From Hetaerina americana (lineage: Eukaryota; Arthropoda; Insecta; Odonata; Calopterygidae), in assembly GCA_022747635.1 (NCBI GenBank), contig JAKTNV010000168.1, positions 458,501 to 522,500 on the forward strand: a stretch of DNA of 64,000 nt, written 5' to 3'. The translations under genes were made by a program, and so were the position numbers. Positions 33,191 to 43,437 of this stretch are shown here, one piece after another (position 1 is the first letter of the stretch; every line of letters starts with the position of its first letter). The notes beneath the pieces are model-generated. The model was not told the origin of the DNA, did not search any database, and saw nothing but the letters and a program-made list of their open reading frames with translations.

Positions 33191-34230
33191 TTGAGAGCAT
33201 ATATAATAGCCCAGAGCACCCTGCCGGGTTTTCATCGGTTGAAAAATTATATAAAGCTACGGGAATAGGCCGAAAGGTGATTCGTGAGTGGTTAGAATCT
33301 CAAGAGGCATATACACGACACAAACAGGTGAGGAAAAGGTTCCCCAGAAATCACTATAACGTAACTTACATTGATGAGTGCTGGCAGTGCGATTTGAATG
33401 ATTTGAGAAGATTGAAAAAATACAACAACGGGTGCTGTTACATTATGACTATAATAGACCTATTCTCTCGTTTTGCGTGGGCGAAAGCTTTGAGGACAAA
33501 GAGGCCGGAGGAGATAATTGAAGTATTTAAGGCTATATTTCGCGAACGCAAACCATTGAAAATTCAGAGCGATAAAGGGGGTGAATTTGTTAATAGTAAA
33601 TTTAAAACTTTTCTCTCGAATCGAGGGGTAAAGTTTTACACCACAAATAATCCGGACATTAAGGCTAGCCTCGTTGAACGTTTCAATCGCACGCTAAAGT
33701 CTAAAATGTACAAGTATTTCACGAAATACACAACCTACAAATATGTCGATGTGCTCCCAAAACTCATTAGTAGTTATAACAATTGCGTTCATTCTAGCAC
33801 AGGTATCGCACCCTCCAAAGTGAATGCAAAAAATGCATTTTCAATCGCTAGTCACATGAGGAAACCACTTACTAGCAAGGATTTTAAATTGAACGCGAAT
33901 GATTATGTGAGAATCAGTAAGGAGCGACTTCCATTTACCAAAGGATACACTCCAAACTATACTAGTGAAATATTCAAAATCGCGGACGTGGATCGATCGA
34001 GGTCAATACCGACATATAAATTGAAGGACCTTAACGGTGAGGATATAAAGGGTAGTTTCTATGTGGAAGAACTAGTCAAGGTGAATGTGTCCTCCGAGAC
34101 GGAATATAGGATAGAAAAAGTTTTGAGACGTAAAGGGAGTGGACCCAAATTGGAATACTTTGTCAAGTGGGAAGGATACCCATCCTCATTTAATTCTTGG
34201 ATTCCTGCCTCCTCCGTGCGTACATTATGA
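33016..34230 (+). CDS. int: Retroviral-type integrase with chromodomain
   Basis: 404 residues, intact. A basic N-terminal extension leads to a zinc/HTH-like part (EHPAGFSSVEKLYKATGIGR). The DDE core has WQCDLND (Asp about 126), SDKGGEF (Asp about 184) and SLVERFNRTL (Glu about 220), with the usual 35-residue spacing between the last two. The C-terminus has a chromodomain (EYRIEKVLRRK, LEYFVKWEGYP, SFNSWIPA; residues 362-402) that could steer insertion to modified chromatin. The first ATG lies inside the preceding gene, so a later start, for example after the basic stretch, cannot be excluded. Stop TGA overlaps the next ATG. Confidence 0.95.
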   Translation: MGTHTRKARGNGKRNVNEKKTKPIARKKTTATVSKKNSEKKRARKKTEDIRSGLGHDVIESIYNSPEHPAGFSSVEKLYKATGIGRKVIREWLESQEAYTRHKQVRKRFPRNHYNVTYIDECWQCDLNDLRRLKKYNNGCCYIMTIIDLFSRFAWAKALRTKRPEEIIEVFKAIFRERKPLKIQSDKGGEFVNSKFKTFLSNRGVKFYTTNNPDIKASLVERFNRTLKSKMYKYFTKYTTYKYVDVLPKLISSYNNCVHSSTGIAPSKVNAKNAFSIASHMRKPLTSKDFKLNANDYVRISKERLPFTKGYTPNYTSEIFKIADVDRSRSIPTYKLKDLNGEDIKGSFYVEELVKVNVSSETEYRIEKVLRRKGSGPKLEYFVKWEGYPSSFNSWIPASSVRTL

Positions 34231-35204
34231 ACGAATTTTATCTTACACTACCTAGCGACAGTTCGAGGGATTTCTATCCGAGAAATACGATAGCTAACTA
34301 CAAAACAAAATTGAGTCATCGTATCGATTTGATGAATGATGATTGGTACGTAGGTCTGGCGGAAATTTCCCTTCCATCTATTCATATTCTTTCTGGTGAA
34401 GTTAGAGAGGAAATTGGAGATGCTGGAACTTTGGAGGAAGAAGAAGCTTCTTCTAAAGATAATAGAACGCGAAATGAAAAGGGATTAGTTCGCGGAGAAA
34501 TAGGAGGAGGACCACAGGATGCATCTAGCGACGTTAAAATTAGATTAAAAGATGGTTCGTTCTTTGTAGTGCCTACTGGCTCATACGAATCACTTGGTAA
34601 GGCCTTTGTCAAACCATTCCTCGAACTAGATAAAGCGAAACGTAAAGCAGTACAAACGGAAATCTTTAATGCGAATAATGATGATCTTCCATTAACTGAA
34701 AACGGTTCAGGATTGAGTGAGCGTATAGAACCTGGCGTGTTAATTACTGCTAAAAACGTTACTTACACTTTACTTCCGGGCACGTATAACTCCTTTCGAG
34801 ATTTATTTATTACTACTCTGTTGGATTTTAGTACGATTAGTAGAAATTACATACGTGGAGACATATCAAGTATAATATTCATACTATCAGCGAAGGAAGC
34901 ACATGCAATAAACAAAAGCGATGTGGTAAAAAGAAGCATAGCAAACTCCTCTTCCAACATATATGTCTACACTGATATAATCAAACCGCAGTTTGTGGGT
35001 GATTCGCTCAGTCGATGCATACGTATCTTGAATACTAAAATTGGTGAATATCAAACATTCAATCCGATATATTATTTCCCCGTTGAGAAAAACCATATCG
35101 AAAGCATCGAAATTCTACTGAGTGATAAATTCGGTGAGCCCATATCTTTTCGTAGTGGTGAACAAAGCTATATAATAGTGTTACACTTTATAAAAAAGAA
35201 CTAA
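34227..35204 (+). CDS. Minor capsid protein (penton)
   Basis: 325 residues. The ATG overlaps the integrase stop as ATGA. The characteristic opening EFYLTLPSDSSRDFYPRNT, followed by FKTKL-like NYKTKLSHRIDL and DDWYVGLAEISLPS, is that of Polinton penton proteins, a single jelly-roll. A low-complexity acidic insert (EEEEASSKDNRTRNEKG) lies near residues 70-95, probably a surface loop. It would form capsid vertices with the major capsid protein at 35677. No lesion. Confidence 0.85.
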   Translation: MNEFYLTLPSDSSRDFYPRNTIANYKTKLSHRIDLMNDDWYVGLAEISLPSIHILSGEVREEIGDAGTLEEEEASSKDNRTRNEKGLVRGEIGGGPQDASSDVKIRLKDGSFFVVPTGSYESLGKAFVKPFLELDKAKRKAVQTEIFNANNDDLPLTENGSGLSERIEPGVLITAKNVTYTLLPGTYNSFRDLFITTLLDFSTISRNYIRGDISSIIFILSAKEAHAINKSDVVKRSIANSSSNIYVYTDIIKPQFVGDSLSRCIRILNTKIGEYQTFNPIYYFPVEKNHIESIEILLSDKFGEPISFRSGEQSYIIVLHFIKKN

Positions 35205-35224
35205 TTCACGTTAGTTTATCATTC
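35189..35224 (+). promoter_or_regulatory. Core promoter before the 147-aa virion protein gene
   Basis: TATAAAAA (35189-35196) and a full-consensus initiator TCATTC (35219-35224), spacing 32 bp, giving a predicted leader of 13 bases before the ATG 35234. This is one of the few gaps between genes in the capsid block, which fits a promoter here. Confidence 0.7.
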
Positions 35225-35233
35225 TGCGTCGAG

Positions 35234-35677
35234 ATGGCATCGGTGGTGGACCGATATTACAGTTATTATGCGAAGCAGGTGGGGGGAGAGATTGGGTCAT
35301 TGTATAGAGCTTCGTACAGGGTACAAAAGGGACGAGGTATTGGAAGTTTTCTCGCAGGTCTGTGGCGTTTTGCTAAGCCATTACTATTCAGCGGACTGAA
35401 AAGTGTGGGTAAGGAAGCAGCGAGTGCGGGAGCGGCGGCTCTCGCGGACCTTGGGACTAAACCGGTAAAGGATATACTGCGCAGTAGAATAAACGAGGCG
35501 GGGCAGAACTTGAAACGCAAGGCCGAGGATAAGTTGAAAGGTATGACTGGTGGACGATTGAGGTTCGTGAAACGTCCAAGGCTAAATAAAATAAAACCCG
35601 TTGGTGGTAAGAAAAAACAGCATTCGACTAGAAGGCGGAAACGAGGAAAGGTCGCGCTGAGTGATATTTTTTCATAA
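35234..35677 (+). CDS. Basic amphipathic virion protein
   Basis: 147 residues. The N-terminus has YYSYYAKQVGGEIG and a GRGIGSFLAGLWRFAKPLL segment like an amphipathic membrane-active helix. An Ala-rich helix (SAGAAALADLG) follows, then a strongly basic C-terminal half (RLRFVKRPRLNKIK, TRRRKRG). Proteins of this layout lie next to the major capsid gene in Polintons and recall adenovirus minor core or lytic proteins. The comparison is by layout only. TAA and the next ATG share one base (TAATG). Confidence 0.78.
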   Translation: MASVVDRYYSYYAKQVGGEIGSLYRASYRVQKGRGIGSFLAGLWRFAKPLLFSGLKSVGKEAASAGAAALADLGTKPVKDILRSRINEAGQNLKRKAEDKLKGMTGGRLRFVKRPRLNKIKPVGGKKKQHSTRRRKRGKVALSDIFS

Positions 35678-36966
35678 TGAGTGAGCACATGCTGAGTTCG
35701 CTGGACATATTCCAACCCAATCCTCCGATACAGACGAACATTCTCTCGAAGCGACTTGTATCATATAAACCCATCTCTTCGTTGGATAATAGATCCGTTA
35801 TCGAATTTCTAATAAAAGATTCTGGAGATGCGTACAAGGACTTGAATAGCGTTTATCTGAGACTTAAAGTGAAACTCTGTAAAAAGAATTTAACTGACTT
35901 TACCGATAGTGATACCAATCAGCCGGGAGTCGTCAACAATCTTCTCCATTCTCTATTTGAACAGTGTAATGTATATTTCAATGGAACTCTTGTCACACCA
36001 TCCGAGGATAATTACCACTATAGGAGCTTTTTCGAAAACGCGTTAAACTATGGGGTCGATGCGAGCAGAACGCACCTGCGTAATGTAGGCTGGGAATTAG
36101 ATACGGGAAATGATATCGATAAGACGGATTCTTCCAATGCAGGGTACACGAAACGAAAATCATGGTTCAAGAATAGCACCGAGGTGGAACTATTTGGTAA
36201 ATTGCACGTGGACGTGTTCAATCAGTCGCAACTATTGCTGGATCGAGTCGATGTTGGAATTAGGTTGATGCTTGCACCTCCCTCCTTCTATCTCATGGAG
36301 GGAGAAGAAGGAGTTTTGAAAATTCTCGACGCTACTCTTTCCGTGCAACAGTTTGAAATCAATCCGTCCATATTGGTGGCGCATAGTAAAATATTACAAA
36401 GTGGGAAAAATGCGAAATATCATTACAAAAGAACTGAACTAAAGACTTTTACTATACCTGCCGGAGGTCGAACCTTGAATATCGATAATGCTATTGTTGG
36501 ACGGATACCTAACACAATCGTTTTTGCAATGGTAGATAATGAATCATATGCGGGCAGTGTGATGAGGAATCCGTTCGCCTTATCTCATTATTCATTGGAG
36601 AATTTTTCAATGTTTGTAAACGGTGTTCAGATTCCTTCGGAAGGTTTGGAGTGTAATTTCTACGGGAAAAAATATTGGGCACGTGCGTACGATACATTAT
36701 TTTCGGGTACTGGAATAAAGCACGCTGACAGAGGTAATCAAATCACGTACGACATGTTCGGACACGGTTATTTCATGCTAGTCTTTGATCTAACCCCCGA
36801 CAATTCTGGGAATGAGGATCATATAAGTTTAGGAGACAGAGGTGTGGTGAGAATAGAGGCTAAATTCGAGCGAGAGTTGACAAAAACAGTCACGTGTCTG
36901 CTTTTTGCTGAGTATGACGCTACATTGGAAATAGATAAAGACAGGAACATTATCGCAAACTTTTAG
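35677..36966 (+). CDS. Major capsid protein (double jelly-roll)
   Basis: 429 residues, the expected size for Polinton major capsid proteins. Recognisable parts are the opening SSLDIFQPNPPIQTNI, YKDLNSVYLRLKVKL, the NNLLHSLFEQCNVYFNGTLV block and NYHYRSFFENALNYG, which are typical of the first jelly-roll. No active-site motif is expected. The frame is intact, starts one base inside the preceding stop, and is followed two bases later by the protease. With penton, ATPase and protease it makes a full morphogenesis set. Confidence 0.9.
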   Translation: MSEHMLSSLDIFQPNPPIQTNILSKRLVSYKPISSLDNRSVIEFLIKDSGDAYKDLNSVYLRLKVKLCKKNLTDFTDSDTNQPGVVNNLLHSLFEQCNVYFNGTLVTPSEDNYHYRSFFENALNYGVDASRTHLRNVGWELDTGNDIDKTDSSNAGYTKRKSWFKNSTEVELFGKLHVDVFNQSQLLLDRVDVGIRLMLAPPSFYLMEGEEGVLKILDATLSVQQFEINPSILVAHSKILQSGKNAKYHYKRTELKTFTIPAGGRTLNIDNAIVGRIPNTIVFAMVDNESYAGSVMRNPFALSHYSLENFSMFVNGVQIPSEGLECNFYGKKYWARAYDTLFSGTGIKHADRGNQITYDMFGHGYFMLVFDLTPDNSGNEDHISLGDRGVVRIEAKFERELTKTVTCLLFAEYDATLEIDKDRNIIANF

Positions 36967-36968
36967 TC

Positions 36969-37466
36969 ATGGATAGCGTGCAGATAGATACGTTATTAAG
37001 ACAATTTAAAATATTCCGCGGAGTCTATGCTTCTGATAGGTTACCAAAATCACCTCAAAATGGAGTTTACATAGTTAATTTAGATCCTTCTAATTTACCG
37101 GGTTCTCACTGGGTGGGGATATACTTGGACAATCATTCAGCCGAGTATTTTGATTCTTATGGTCTGCCTCCCTTCGTAGCGAACGTACGCCAATTTTTAA
37201 AACCATTCACAGTCACTCAAAATCGCGTACAAATTCAAAGCTTTCATTCGGATATTTGCGGTGAATACTGCTGTCTCTATACCGCGAGTAAATCTTTAGG
37301 ACAAAAACTACACAAATTCCTCAACCAATTCCACAAAACCATCCCCCATCTCAACGACTGCCGAGCCTTGAAGCTGTTCCGTCTAACCTTCAACCAACTA
37401 CGACGCGTCAGATGTCACCCTAGAGCTCAACGTTGCTGTTCCAGAATAAATAGGACGAATTGGTGA
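36969..37466 (+). CDS. Adenain-type cysteine protease
   Basis: 165 residues; maturation protease of the capsid. The catalytic His is in PGSHWVGIYL (about residue 46), the acidic partner in EYFDSYG (about 60), and the nucleophile in DICGEYCCLY (Cys about 97 or 100). The order H-D-C and the spacing fit the C5/Ulp1-like fold. The C-terminus is basic and Cys-rich (RCHPRAQRCCSR), longer than needed for the fold. The gene starts two bases after the major capsid stop. Confidence 0.9.
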   Translation: MDSVQIDTLLRQFKIFRGVYASDRLPKSPQNGVYIVNLDPSNLPGSHWVGIYLDNHSAEYFDSYGLPPFVANVRQFLKPFTVTQNRVQIQSFHSDICGEYCCLYTASKSLGQKLHKFLNQFHKTIPHLNDCRALKLFRLTFNQLRRVRCHPRAQRCCSRINRTNW

Positions 37467-37500
37467 GGAAAACATCCATTGCGGAAGAGAAAGCCAAAGG

Positions 37501-38025
37501 ATGCAGATCATCGTGGCCGTGTGCTTTTCAAAGGGGGGAGTTACGGAGATGGCAGCCGTCGATTTGGATAGCAATCGTCTCTTCTGGGGCAGCTTTCGTC
37601 GTCATGGAAAGCTCACAGCTGGAGGAAAGAAGCTTCGATTTCAAGATCCACTGCATTGCAACGAGGAGACCTCGTTTGAGCACGGCTTCATCTCACACAT
37701 CGAGTTGGCCCCAGCTTTGGAAGCCATCATAGAGGGCGCCACGGGGCTATACGCATTTAGCGAAGCAGAGTGTGAATTTCTCTCCGATCTCACGGGGCGC
37801 ACGTTCATTTGCATGGAAAAGGAGCTGGCCTGCCCCCATCCTGAGAAATGCACCTTCCCCTCATTTTCCTGCCTGAATCCCTGTCATAAATTGCGCAGTA
37901 GCGTTTGTGCCCTCAGAAACGCGCACTCGCTGACGCAGTGGTTCCAATACAACCGCCTCAAGGCTGAGGTTGAGCCCTGCCCAGATGACTGTTCCCCATC
38001 CCCTCTTCCATCGCCGATCTCTTAA
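37501..38025 (+). CDS. Unknown Polinton protein, 174 aa (paralogue of 38775 gene)
   Basis: Starts with VTEMAAVDLD, then a HGFISHIELAPALEAI segment, YAFSEAECEFLSDL and a Cys/His-rich end: CPHPEKCTF, CLNPCHKLRSSVCALRN, SLTQWFQYN. The order EMA, HG, FL..L, CP, H...C..RN, W matches the protein at 38775, so the two appear to be diverged paralogues. The tail after residue 155 is Pro-rich. A nuclease-like or metal-binding role is possible from the C-terminal Cys/His cluster, but this is a guess. A TATA-like AATAAATA lies about 55 bp upstream. Confidence 0.65.
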   Translation: MQIIVAVCFSKGGVTEMAAVDLDSNRLFWGSFRRHGKLTAGGKKLRFQDPLHCNEETSFEHGFISHIELAPALEAIIEGATGLYAFSEAECEFLSDLTGRTFICMEKELACPHPEKCTFPSFSCLNPCHKLRSSVCALRNAHSLTQWFQYNRLKAEVEPCPDDCSPSPLPSPIS

Positions 38026-38057
38026 GCAATTTTAATACACGCTAGACTTCAGTCGTG

Positions 38058-38634
38058 ATGCAGCCGTCAGTGGATGCGGTTCTCCAGTCACCACCGGTGA
38101 AGAGAAAGAGACCTGCTGGACATTCGACTTGCTCTCCGCCTCGACTTTTGAACAATTTACTTCTTCAAACGGTGTATTATTTGAATGAGGCAAAGACAAA
38201 GAGCGTGTGCATTGGTTACGGAAGTGACTTTGAATCAGTGGTTCAATTTAACGGTAAAAAAAAGTGTAACATTTTCACAAAGTGAATGGGAAAGCATCTC
38301 GAATTCGATAGAGACTGTAAACTTGTACTTTTATAAGGGAGAAAAAGCTGTGTTAACGTCACCCTGCTTGGCATATGCAAATTACTTTGGGAAGAGACAT
38401 TTGGTTGTGAAAAGCATTTTAACGAAAAACACCGTCAACTTGAATGGTGATGAGTGGGGGGCTCTAATACAACTCTTCAAACTGATAAATCTATTTCTCC
38501 AGAGGCTTTTGGATAGTCGTCAAAAAATAAAACAGTTTCTCGCGAATAAATTAGCAAATAATATTGCAAATTGCGATATACAGAGGCTTGAATTGGAGAA
38601 GGTACTCATTGCGTATGATTCGGCTGATGGCTAA
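38058..38634 (+). pseudogene. Unknown Polinton protein with homopolymer frameshift
   Basis: The ATG 38058 opens a frame with a basic N-terminus (PVKRKRPAGH) and VYYLNEAKTKSVCIGYGSDFESVV. The frame then meets an A8 run (38254-38261) and soon ends at 38285. The other frame from the same run continues VTFSQSEWESISNSI to 38634. This points to one gene of about 190 codons, with one extra A in the run. The middle part, beta strands then SEWESI, resembles in layout the PC4/SUB1 single-strand DNA binding fold; that is only a suggestion. An initiator-like TCAGTC lies at 38049-38054, directly before the ATG. Confidence 0.55.
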
Positions 38635-38639
38635 AAGTA

Positions 38640-38770
38640 TTTGGCTTCCTGTATGTGAATGTAAGACTTTTTAACCTCTGGCACGAATGAAAGTTCTGTA
38701 AGTTAAAAGGTCTTGATGTAAGTTCAACCCCTGGCATTGGGTGTAAAAACCTTGTAAGTTGGACATACAT
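38640..38770. repeat. Short imperfect direct repeat between accessory genes
   Basis: Two units of about 55 bp share CCTCTGGCA/CCCTGGCA, a spacer and TGTAAGTT. They fill the gap between two plus-strand genes. Function unknown. Confidence 0.4.
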
Positions 38771-38774
38771 CGCG

Positions 38775-39245
38775 ATGAGTGCCATTATCGAATTTCAAGG
38801 ATTTATGACCAGCGATGGAAAATTTATTGTCAAGGAATTGGCAATCATCGCTGTCCAGAACAAATGTTGTAATACGTGGCTATTTAAATCGCCGGCGAGA
38901 ATTCTTTATACTAAAGAGGCGACTTGGCTGCGTAACAATTATCACGGCTTGACGGAATATTCTGGAGACGTGGATTATTCTGATTTGGAGAGTGTATTAT
39001 CCAATTATACGAGGCCATATAAATATTTATATACCAAGGGTGTACAAAAGGCATCTTTCTTAAACGGTCTTCTTCCCGAGGGAATTTGTGTTGCTAATCT
39101 CGAATTGTACGGCTGTCCCTCGCTCAAGAAATTAACTACACATGACGGATGCTTGTTACCTGCACACCAGAATACCACACAATGTGCAAGAAAAAACTGT
39201 TTCAAGTTGGCGGAATGGTGTATTCAAAATAAAATTTGTAAATAA
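38775..39245 (+). CDS. Unknown Polinton protein, 156 aa (paralogue of 37501 gene)
   Basis: Starts GCGATGAGT. The product has KELAIIAVQNKCCNTWLF, then WLRNNYHGLTEYSGDVDY, YKYLYTKGVQKASFLNGLLP, VANLELYGCPSLKKL and PAHQNTTQCARKN with CFKLAEW. These blocks match those of the 37501 protein in order, and proteins with this pattern are common near Polinton capsid genes in arthropods as far as I recall. Function unknown. A polyadenylation signal AATAAA follows at about 39304. Confidence 0.7.
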   Translation: MSAIIEFQGFMTSDGKFIVKELAIIAVQNKCCNTWLFKSPARILYTKEATWLRNNYHGLTEYSGDVDYSDLESVLSNYTRPYKYLYTKGVQKASFLNGLLPEGICVANLELYGCPSLKKLTTHDGCLLPAHQNTTQCARKNCFKLAEWCIQNKICK

Positions 39246-39403
39246 AAAATGCAAAAATTATTATAATTGTAATGAAAACCAGTAAAAAAATGTATGTATG
39301 CTTTAATAAATTATGTAAAACCCGTATCCGTGTTTTATTTCTAACCTTATATCCCATAAAATGAGTAATAAAAAAAATGTTCAATAATAAACTTTTATTT
39401 ACT

Positions 39404-40000
39404 TTAATATACAAACATTTCATCTTCAAATTTGAGTACAAATTTGATCACTCTCAGGCGGGTGCCTCGGATATGGTCCGTGGTACAGTATCGCACTTTC
39501 GATTCTTTATGGTCCGTGTAGCAAACTGGCTTCACTCCGTCAACTTCCACGCGATCTCCTTTGTTAACAAATTGCGATCCACCGTCAAACTCAGTTCTTC
39601 CTCGACGCTCTAGAACATATTTTCCTCCATTTACTCTCGATTGCGGGCGATGTGCTTCGTACACGTCCAGCCAAATGAAGGGAAGCTGCTCCTCGGCCTT
39701 TAGACGCTTCTCAGGATCGGAGATGTCAGATGCCTGGGTGATGTTGAATCTCACGACTCTCCCACTTCCATCTTGAAAGCCGGAAAATTTCACTTTTTGC
39801 CCGACGACATCAAACTCACGGTTCTGGTGTCGGAACACACAGTAGTACGTAGTTAGGAAAGAAACTGATAGCATAAAATCGGTATTTTCAATTCTTTCTC
39901 TCGGGATGCATATTGAGTACGCATCCTCATCTTCTATTCGCTTCATGCGCAGATATGCGTCACCCAAGCGAGCACATAAAAAGTCAATTTTCACGCTCAT
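39404..40000 (-). CDS. Unknown Polinton protein, 198 aa
   Basis: The only gene on the minus strand at the right end, convergent with the plus-strand block. Its start context is CAACATGAG. The composition suggests mostly beta structure with charged loops (EDEDAYSICIPRERI, FDVVGQKVKF, VRFNITQASDI, NKGDRVEVDGVKPV). No family or catalytic motif is recognised. The gene has the strongest version of the element's core promoter (40010-40044). An AATAAA-type signal on the minus strand lies near its end at about 39,390. Confidence 0.7.
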   Translation of the reverse strand: MSVKIDFLCARLGDAYLRMKRIEDEDAYSICIPRERIENTDFMLSVSFLTTYYCVFRHQNREFDVVGQKVKFSGFQDGSGRVVRFNITQASDISDPEKRLKAEEQLPFIWLDVYEAHRPQSRVNGGKYVLERRGRTEFDGGSQFVNKGDRVEVDGVKPVCYTDHKESKVRYCTTDHIRGTRLRVIKFVLKFEDEMFVY

Positions 40001-40009
40001 GTTGACGGA

Positions 40010-40044
40010 GAATGAGCTTCTTTTCGGAAGAGGTTAGTTATATA
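40010..40044 (-). promoter_or_regulatory. Core promoter of the 198-aa gene (TATA + initiator)
   Basis: Minus strand TATATAA (40044-40038) and a full-consensus initiator TCATTC (40015-40010), spacing 31 bp. The ATG at 40000 gives a leader of about 13 bases. Confidence 0.72.
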
Positions 40045-40294
40045 CATAAGTGGGAGGAGGAGTCACGTTGCAACCTCACTTGTTAAGATCTTGGTAACTG
40101 CAAATGGGATATGGCAGCACTAGGGTAGTAGATACGAGAAGCCGTTCCTGAAACACGCCATCTTGGATTTTCTAGAAGGCGGGTCCTATACCGGATGCTG
40201 GGATGGTTATCGATAGGACAGAGGTGATGGTGTGTATCCTATGTTTTTATCCGCCAATTATAATTTGCAGCACTAGGGTATTTGATAGGAAATA

Positions 40295-40897
40295 AACGAG
40301 ATAATTGATGAAATCTATATATTTTTCAATTTAAAGGGGACACTTTAAGGCATTAATCTGAAGTATAATTACCTCTTCTTTCACTTGGCACCGTTTGTCG
40401 TACTCTACAATCGATAGTTCTGGAGATATAAGAGGCGATGGCCTTGGGTCATGATTTTTCCTGCATGGGTTGGGTTGACGTCGTACAACTAGATTGCATA
40501 TGAAGGAAAAATCCCCCCCCTCTTTCACGTGACGTTATTTGTTTTTCTCTGGGACCGATAGTTGTTGATGTATCCGGGTTTGAGTTTCAAGGTGAAACTT
40601 GCGCCAGGATGATTTTTCCTGCGTGGGTTGGGTTGACGTGATGCAATTATATTGCCTGTGAAGGACAAATGCCCCCCTCTTTCACGTGACGTCATTTGTT
40701 TTTCTCTGCGACCGATAGTTCCGGGTTGGAATGTCAAGGTCAAACCTGCGCCAGGACAAACATTTTCCCCCTACTGAAGTAATAATCATTACTTCTACAT
40801 CTTCAGAGGAAGACGGATTGTTTCCGTCGAAATATCAAGAAAATACGTGTGAGTGTTCTCTTTTTTTGTGTTTCTATATTATGTGTTACTGTGTATT

Positions 40898-40904
<7 letters not shown>
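40295..40904 (-). repeat. Polinton right terminal inverted repeat
   Basis: 610 bp complementary to 23,546-24,142, differing by small indels, for example about 15 extra bases near 40,778-40,795. It ends GTATTGTACTAT and runs directly into (TA)n. It has the same internal repeats and CRE-like TGACGTCA as the left copy. Confidence 0.93.
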
Positions 40905-40961
<57 letters not shown>

Positions 40962-40984
40962 TATGTATATATACACATATATAT

Positions 40985-41055
<71 letters not shown>

Positions 41056-41069
41056 TATATAAACACACA
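40905..41069. repeat. (TA)n microsatellite between Polinton and Helitron
   Basis: Interrupted (TA)n with ACACAC interruptions. All frames over it (poly Ile-Tyr) are artefacts. Confidence 0.95.

Positions 41070-43437
<2,368 letters not shown>

Larger units (their letters stand above)
23546..40904 (+). mobile_element. Polinton/Maverick DNA transposon
   Basis: A 17.4-kb element bounded by inverted repeats of about 600 bp, with the full Polinton core set: protein-primed DNA polymerase B (broken), FtsK/HerA-type packaging ATPase, retroviral-type integrase with chromodomain, minor and major capsid proteins and an adenain-type protease. It also has dUTPase and several small unknown genes. Gene order in the capsid half is ATPase, two small genes, integrase, penton, basic amphipathic protein, major capsid, protease. 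No 6-bp target duplication is recognised: the left flank is TGCCGA, and the right flank is (TA)n, which may have expanded since insertion. Confidence 0.95.

Noticed and set aside
37460..37732. 90-codon frame overlapping the 37501 gene
   Set aside because: Starts with Val/Met in a different frame and has no family features; a shadow of the 174-aa gene.
23540..40910. Target-site duplication of the Polinton
   Set aside because: The six bases outside the two TIR ends differ (TGCCGA and ATATAT); the right flank is a microsatellite, so no duplication can be claimed.
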